This document shows, one piece after another, positions 59,371 to 64,000 of a stretch of DNA of 64,000 bases. The notes below the pieces were generated by a model that had not been told where the DNA came from, made no database searches, and saw only the letters and a list, made by a program, of their open reading frames with translations. Numbering within the stretch: the stretch's first letter is position 1; the number at the start of each line of letters is the position of its first letter. This stretch comes from DATDAH01 sp963725155. Lineage in GTDB: Bacteria > Actinomycetota > Acidimicrobiia > Acidimicrobiales > DATDAH01. Made by a program: the position numbers and the translations under genes. The stretch is from positions 620,001 through 684,000 of the forward strand of contig CAVRXU010000005.1 in NCBI GenBank assembly GCA_963725155.1, read 5' to 3'.

Positions 59371-62300
59371 CCACGGTCGACCTCCCCTCGGATCAGAAGG
59401 CGCGCGAGCGCATCCGTTGCGATCTCGACCGGACGCTGTTCGTCGAAGCCGGCGCGGGCACGGGCAAGACCACGGCGCTGGTGGGGCGGGTCGCCGAGCT
59501 CGTCATCCGGGGCCGGGTCACGAACCCCCGCGACCTGGCCGCCATCACCTTCACGGAGGCCGCCGCCTCCGAGCTGCGGGACCGCGTGCGCGAGCAGCTG
59601 GAACGGGAGGCCGATCGCCTCGACCTCGACGTCGACGCCCGGGCCCGGGTCCGAGCCGTACTGGCCGATGTGGACGAGATCACCATCACCACGCTCCACG
59701 GCTTCGCCAGCCGCCTGCTCGGGGAGTTCCCCCTGGAGGCAGGCCTGCCCCCGGGCTTCGAGGTGGAAGACGAGATCGACGCCTCGGTCCGGTTCGACCG
59801 CCGCTGGGTGGAGCTGGTCGACGACCTCCACACGGACCCCCAGCTCCGCGAAGTACTCGGTCGGGCACTGGTCCTCGAGCTCCCATTGCGCCGGCTGAGC
59901 GAAGTGGCCCGGATCTTCGACGACAACTGGGACCGGCTGGGACCGCCTCGGGGAGCGACGGCCTTGAGCCCGGTCGACGTCTCGAGCGTGATGGCTCCGC
60001 TCGGTGAGGCCCTCGGTCACGTCGGCGCCTGCACCGACCCGGACGACAAGCTCTGTGAGCACCTGGAGAACCACGCGGGGCCGATCCACCGAGAGCTGGT
60101 CCTCTTGACCGAGGTCGGGGACCCCGAAGCGCTCCTCACCGCCTTGGTCCGCGCCGGGAAGCTGACCAGCTCGGGCGGCCGCAAGGACGTCTGGCACGGG
60201 GCCAAGCCGCTCATCGCGGAGGCCCTCGTCGTCGCGGAGGCGGCCCGGGTCGACCTGGTCCACACCCATCGCAGCGAGGTGCTCGGGATGCTGACCGACC
60301 GCCTCCGACGCTTCGCCCTGGAGGGCGCCGAGGACCGTCGGCGTCGAGGGCTGGTGTCGTACCACGACCTCCTCGTACGGGCCCGGGACCTGCTCCGGGC
60401 CGACGGCGAGGTCCGAGTCGCCCTGGCCCGTCGGTACCGGTACCTGCTCATCGACGAGTTCCAGGACACCGATCCCCTGCAGATCGAGATCGCCGCCCTC
60501 CTGGCGGCGGCCGACCCCAGGAGTGTTCCCGAGCGCTGGCAGGACGTCGCCGTCGTGGCGGGGAAGCTGTTCCTCGTCGGGGACCCGAAGCAGTCCATCT
60601 ACCGCTTCCGGCGGGCCGACATCGCTCTCTACGCCCAGGCCGAGGACGCATTCGCCGCCGATCCGGTCCGGCTCACGGCCAACTTCCGGTCGGTGCCGGA
60701 CGTGCTGTCGTGGGTGAACCAGGTCTTCGGCGAGCTCATCGCCGACGACGGCGACGCCCAACCGCCCTACGTCGACCTGGCCCCGCACCGGCGGGCGGTG
60801 GGCAGCCGACCGTCGGTCCTGGTGGTGGGCGGTCCGGTGGAGGACCGGTCCATCGGCGACATCCGCGACGACGAATCCGAGGAGCTGGCCGCCCTCATCC
60901 GCCGCATGCGGGCCGAGGGGTGGGAGGTGGGGCGGACGGACCGGGCACCGGTGCGCTACGACGACGTGGCCCTCCTCGTGCCCACCCGGACGCCCGTCGG
61001 CCAGCTGGAGCGGGCCCTGGAGAACGAGGGGATCCCGTATCGCATCGAGAGCCGCTCACTGGTGTTCCAGACCGACGAGGTGCGCGAGCTCCTCGCCCTG
61101 CTGGCGGCCGTCGACGACCCCGCCGACGAGGTCGCCCTCGTGACGGCCCTGCGATCGCCCGGCCTGGCCTGCTCGGATGCCGATCTGGCCGACTGGCGCC
61201 TCGCCAAGGGCCAGTGGCGCATCGACGGAACCGTTCCCGAAGGCTTCGAGGAGCACCGGGTGGCGGTGGCCCTGCGCGAGATCGCTCGACTCCACGAGGT
61301 ACGGGACTGGAAGCCGGTCAACGAACTGGTGGCCCAAGTGGTGCGAGAGCGCCGGTTCGTCGAGTTGACCCTGGCCCGTCGTCGGCCCCGGGACCATTGG
61401 CGGCGCTACCGCTTCCTGACCGATGCCGCCCGGGCCTTCGTCGAGGCGGGCGGGGCGTCCCTGGCCGAGTTCGTGGCCTGGGTGACGGCGCAGGCCGAAG
61501 GCGGGGCCGACCGCATCGAGAGCGTCGTCCGCGAGACCGACGACGATGCCGTGCGCATCATGACTGTGCACGGCTCGAAGGGCCTGGAGTTCCCCGTAGT
61601 GGTCCTGGCCGGCCTCAACGCCGACCGCGATCCGCGCTCGCCCGTCGTCACCTGGGGCCGGGACCGGCCGGAGGTGCGGTTCGGCCGGAAGGACGACTAC
61701 TTCGAGACGGCCGGCTACGTCGACGTCCGCGAGGCGGACAAGCGCTTCGAGGAGGCCGAGCAGCGCCGACTGCTCTATGTCGCAGCCACCCGGGCCCAGG
61801 ACCACCTGGTGGTGAGCCTGCACCACAAGGCGGGCTACCCCAGTCATGCCGCGCTGCTCCACGACGTCTGTAAGCGCCCCGCCGACGCGGTCGCCCCGCC
61901 CGCCGACACCCAGCTGGCCCTGCGGCTCACCCCGGATGCCGTCGCCCCGGACCGAGCCGTGGAGGGCCCGAGTGCGGCGGCGGACTGGCAACGGGCGCGG
62001 GGGGAGCTCCTGGCCCGGGTCCGGCCATCGGGAGTGGAGACACCGAGTGGCCTCGGCCACGAGGATCCGCCGCCCGTGCCCGAAGAGGACCGGCGCGTGC
62101 CCGGGCGGGGCGAAGGGGGCACGGCCCGTGGCCGGGCCGTGCACGCGGTGCTGCAGTCGGTCAGCCTGCCGGACGCGGTCGATCTGGACGACCTCGCCCG
62201 GCTCCAGGCGGCGGCGGAAGGTCTCGCCGATCCGGGCGCGGTGGCGGACATCGCCCGGTCTGCGTTGGCGGCCTTGGTGGTCCGGCGAGCCATGGAGGCG

Positions 62301-62609
62301 CCCCGCTACTGGCGGGAGCTGGCCGTCCTGGCCGAGATCGGCGGACGCCTGGTGGAGGGCTTCATCGACCTCGCCTTCGAGGACGCCGACGGCCGCCTCG
62401 TGGTGGTGGACTACAAGACCGACGCCGTCGTGAACCCCGACGCCTACCGACTCCAGATCGCGGCCTACGCCGCGGCGCTGGCCCGAGCCACGGGTCGGGA
62501 GGTGACCGAGGGCTGGCTGGTGTTCGCCGGCGTCGAGGGGGCCGAGGAGCACCAGGTGACGGATCTCGACGTCGCAGTGGCGGAGGTCGAGGCGCTCGTC
62601 GCCGGCTGA
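59367..62609 (+). CDS. AddA-like UvrD/RecB helicase-nuclease
   Basis: 1080 residues from GTG 59367. Superfamily 1A helicase: Walker A AGAGTGKTTAL near residue 31, AITFTEAAASELRDRV, LLIDEFQDTD, VGDPKQSIYRFRRAD, VHGSKGLEFPVVV and VAATRAQDHL. A C-terminal PD-(D/E)XK nuclease follows with VVVDYKTD near residue 1010. Unwinds and degrades DNA ends before RecA loading. The pair is closer to AddAB than to mycobacterial AdnAB, in which both subunits keep a working motor. Converges on the ABC permease gene. Confidence 0.9.
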   Translation: MTTVDLPSDQKARERIRCDLDRTLFVEAGAGTGKTTALVGRVAELVIRGRVTNPRDLAAITFTEAAASELRDRVREQLEREADRLDLDVDARARVRAVLADVDEITITTLHGFASRLLGEFPLEAGLPPGFEVEDEIDASVRFDRRWVELVDDLHTDPQLREVLGRALVLELPLRRLSEVARIFDDNWDRLGPPRGATALSPVDVSSVMAPLGEALGHVGACTDPDDKLCEHLENHAGPIHRELVLLTEVGDPEALLTALVRAGKLTSSGGRKDVWHGAKPLIAEALVVAEAARVDLVHTHRSEVLGMLTDRLRRFALEGAEDRRRRGLVSYHDLLVRARDLLRADGEVRVALARRYRYLLIDEFQDTDPLQIEIAALLAAADPRSVPERWQDVAVVAGKLFLVGDPKQSIYRFRRADIALYAQAEDAFAADPVRLTANFRSVPDVLSWVNQVFGELIADDGDAQPPYVDLAPHRRAVGSRPSVLVVGGPVEDRSIGDIRDDESEELAALIRRMRAEGWEVGRTDRAPVRYDDVALLVPTRTPVGQLERALENEGIPYRIESRSLVFQTDEVRELLALLAAVDDPADEVALVTALRSPGLACSDADLADWRLAKGQWRIDGTVPEGFEEHRVAVALREIARLHEVRDWKPVNELVAQVVRERRFVELTLARRRPRDHWRRYRFLTDAARAFVEAGGASLAEFVAWVTAQAEGGADRIESVVRETDDDAVRIMTVHGSKGLEFPVVVLAGLNADRDPRSPVVTWGRDRPEVRFGRKDDYFETAGYVDVREADKRFEEAEQRRLLYVAATRAQDHLVVSLHHKAGYPSHAALLHDVCKRPADAVAPPADTQLALRLTPDAVAPDRAVEGPSAAADWQRARGELLARVRPSGVETPSGLGHEDPPPVPEEDRRVPGRGEGGTARGRAVHAVLQSVSLPDAVDLDDLARLQAAAEGLADPGAVADIARSALAALVVRRAMEAPRYWRELAVLAEIGGRLVEGFIDLAFEDADGRLVVVDYKTDAVVNPDAYRLQIAAYAAALARATGREVTEGWLVFAGVEGAEEHQVTDLDVAVAEVEALVAG

Positions 62610-62610
62610 C

Positions 62611-64000
62611 TTACTCCGTCCGCAGGACCTCAGCGGGTCGGAGACGGGCGACTCGCCGCCCGGGCCAGACGGCCAAGCCGTTGGCCACGAGCAAGGCGAG
62701 CGGGACCAGGGCCAGCACGGCGAAGGCGGCAACCGGGCGGACGACGGCGAGCGGCACGCTCTCGGCGACGACCGCCCAGCCCAGTCGCCCGAGGACGATT
62801 CCGGCGGGGATGCCCACGATCAGGCCGACGAGGCCGATGGCGGTGCCTTGGACGTTGAGCACGATCCGGGAGTCCCACCGGGTGAGGCCCAGGGCCCGGA
62901 GGACCGCGAAGTCCTTGCCGCGGCGCCGAGCGGACGTCGCCAGCACGTGGCCAAGGGCACCCACCGCCAGCAGGGCCAGGAACCCCGCCAGCAACCGGGG
63001 CAGCGTGCGCACGTTCTCGAGGTTGGTGAGCTCCACGGGCGGCACAGCCGGTCCGAAGTCCTCGAACTGGTCACCGACCGACGTCTGGAGCGAATCCAGC
63101 ACCTCCTCGGCCGAGGCGTCGTCGGCGATGTCGAAGGCGACCTGTCGTTCGACCGGGTCGTCGACGGGGATCTCCTCCGGTGGCGCGGCCGCATCGAAGC
63201 CTTCTGCGTCGAGCCACAGCCCCTGGTCGAAGGTGGCATGGACGTCGGAGGGGAAGAGGGCCTCGCCCACGATGGTCACCCGGTGATCGGTCGCGCCGAT
63301 GGTCACCTCGTCGCCCACCCCGACGTCGAGGTCGGCCGCGCTGGCCGGTCCGATCGCTGCCTCGTCGGGTCCGCTGGGGGCCTGGCCGGATGTGAGGACC
63401 AGTTGGATCGCTGCCTCGGCCGCGCCGGGCGGGGGTCGGACCGCGAACGTCGGCACCCCGACACCGTTGACGGGCATGACCTGTCGGTCGATCGCGGCCA
63501 CGGTCGCGACCCCGTCGGTCGCGGCGATGGCCTCGATCAGCTCAGGGTCGACGGCGGCGGGATGCGACGGGTCGCCGGCGACGATCCCGCCGGCATCCCA
63601 GGCGACGCCGGCCCGCTCGGGATGGTTGAGCGCATCCTCGAGCCCGGCGTTGAGCGTGACCGTGGCCACGACGCCGAGGACGCCGACAACGGCGCCGATC
63701 AGCGCCTGACGGGCTGGGATCCGGGCCCGCCCCTCCCCGGGGCCGAGGGCCATCGTCGTACCGAGGCCGACAGGAACCGACGCCACTCGGCGGATCCCGG
63801 TCAGGGCTCGGGACGGCGAGCCGGCGCGGGCGAGGGCCGGTCGGTTCGATCGGGCGGTCACCGCCGCGCCGGCGAGGACGGCACCGGCCACCAGCAGCGT
63901 GCCGGGGACGAGGATCGCCCACATCGGCTGGATGCCCCGATCGGGATCGAGCTGCCCGGCCATCCCGATGGGGAACCAGAGAGACGCGATGACGGCTGTC
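62611..64000 (-). CDS. FtsX-like ABC transporter permease (5' cut by window edge)
   Basis: The frame is open to the right edge, so only the C-terminal part (about 463 residues) is seen. One membrane pair lies upstream, followed by a long extracytoplasmic domain (about 150 residues) and three C-terminal helices with GKDFAVLRALGLTRWDSRIVL, the FtsX/MacB permease domain signature. Likely the second half of a two-domain permease of the lipoprotein or antimicrobial-peptide type; its ATPase would lie outside the window. Confidence 0.82.
   Translation of the reverse strand, partial: TAVIASLWFPIGMAGQLDPDRGIQPMWAILVPGTLLVAGAVLAGAAVTARSNRPALARAGSPSRALTGIRRVASVPVGLGTTMALGPGEGRARIPARQALIGAVVGVLGVVATVTLNAGLEDALNHPERAGVAWDAGGIVAGDPSHPAAVDPELIEAIAATDGVATVAAIDRQVMPVNGVGVPTFAVRPPPGAAEAAIQLVLTSGQAPSGPDEAAIGPASAADLDVGVGDEVTIGATDHRVTIVGEALFPSDVHATFDQGLWLDAEGFDAAAPPEEIPVDDPVERQVAFDIADDASAEEVLDSLQTSVGDQFEDFGPAVPPVELTNLENVRTLPRLLAGFLALLAVGALGHVLATSARRRGKDFAVLRALGLTRWDSRIVLNVQGTAIGLVGLIVGIPAGIVLGRLGWAVVAESVPLAVVRPVAAFAVLALVPLALLVANGLAVWPGRRVARLRPAEVLRTE

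Overview
The window is GC-rich DNA (roughly 70% by eye) with many GTG starts, 1-4 base gene overlaps (TGATG, ATGA, GTGA) and almost no non-coding space. An S-(hydroxymethyl)mycothiol dehydrogenase, DUF3499, DUF5719, and gene orders shared with Mycobacterium and Streptomyces point to Actinomycetota. The mix of genes fits class Acidimicrobiia, but no rRNA or marker phylogeny is available here, so the class is an inference.

Layout. (1) 1-17 kb: envelope polysaccharide and sugar-phosphate genes (end of a large membrane glycosyltransferase, DUF5719, anchored thioredoxin, ftsH, DUF3499, CPBP protease, GT-C-type membrane protein, GtrA/GT2 fusion, manB, Trm112-like protein, SIS isomerase), then S-adenosyl cycle genes (ahcY, SDR, mtnA). 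(2) 17-25 kb: comF, a degenerate response regulator, secA, prfB, ftsE, ftsX. (3) 25-42 kb: an accessory metabolic block: azlCD, mycothiol-linked formaldehyde detoxification (mscR and a metallo-hydrolase), a four-gene methyltransferase/Rieske/epimerase/SDR operon, PLP decarboxylase, acyl-CoA dehydrogenase, a lone LigD-type polymerase domain, nitronate monooxygenase, MFS exporter, GNAT. It also holds two gene remnants, a crotonase and an HNH nuclease; the HNH remnant abuts the tmRNA gene. (4) 42-51 kb: ssrA and smpB on the minus strand, then a run matching M. tuberculosis Rv1334-Rv1341: JAMM protease, cysM, two tandem Coq4-like genes, murI, Rv1339-like hydrolase, rph, rdgB. (5) 51-64 kb: D-threonine-aldolase-like gene, cyclase/AAA regulator, tRNA-Leu, clpP, a lipoprotein, an AddB/AddA-like recombination pair, and part of an ABC permease.

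Three themes run through the window. First, many genes have a TANNNT hexamer 6-10 bases before an ATG or GTG with no Shine-Dalgarno sequence, as expected of leaderless mRNAs. Several divergent pairs share one overlapping ANNNTANNNT element. Second, two genes (CPBP protease, mtnA) have no ATG, GTG or TTG in a usable place and appear to start at CTG inside a CTGA stop/start overlap. Third, the 18.7-kb block between ftsX and smpB behaves like an inverted segment: flipping it would restore the usual ftsX-smpB order.

The most unusual items are the tandem Coq4-like proteins carrying an intact HDxxHx11E motif in a probable menaquinone organism, the six single-base insertions confined to 640 bases of ftsH, and the shared divergent promoter architecture. 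No CRISPR array, insertion sequence, prophage or rRNA operon was found. Coordinates of refined starts are my own readings and are explained in each entry.
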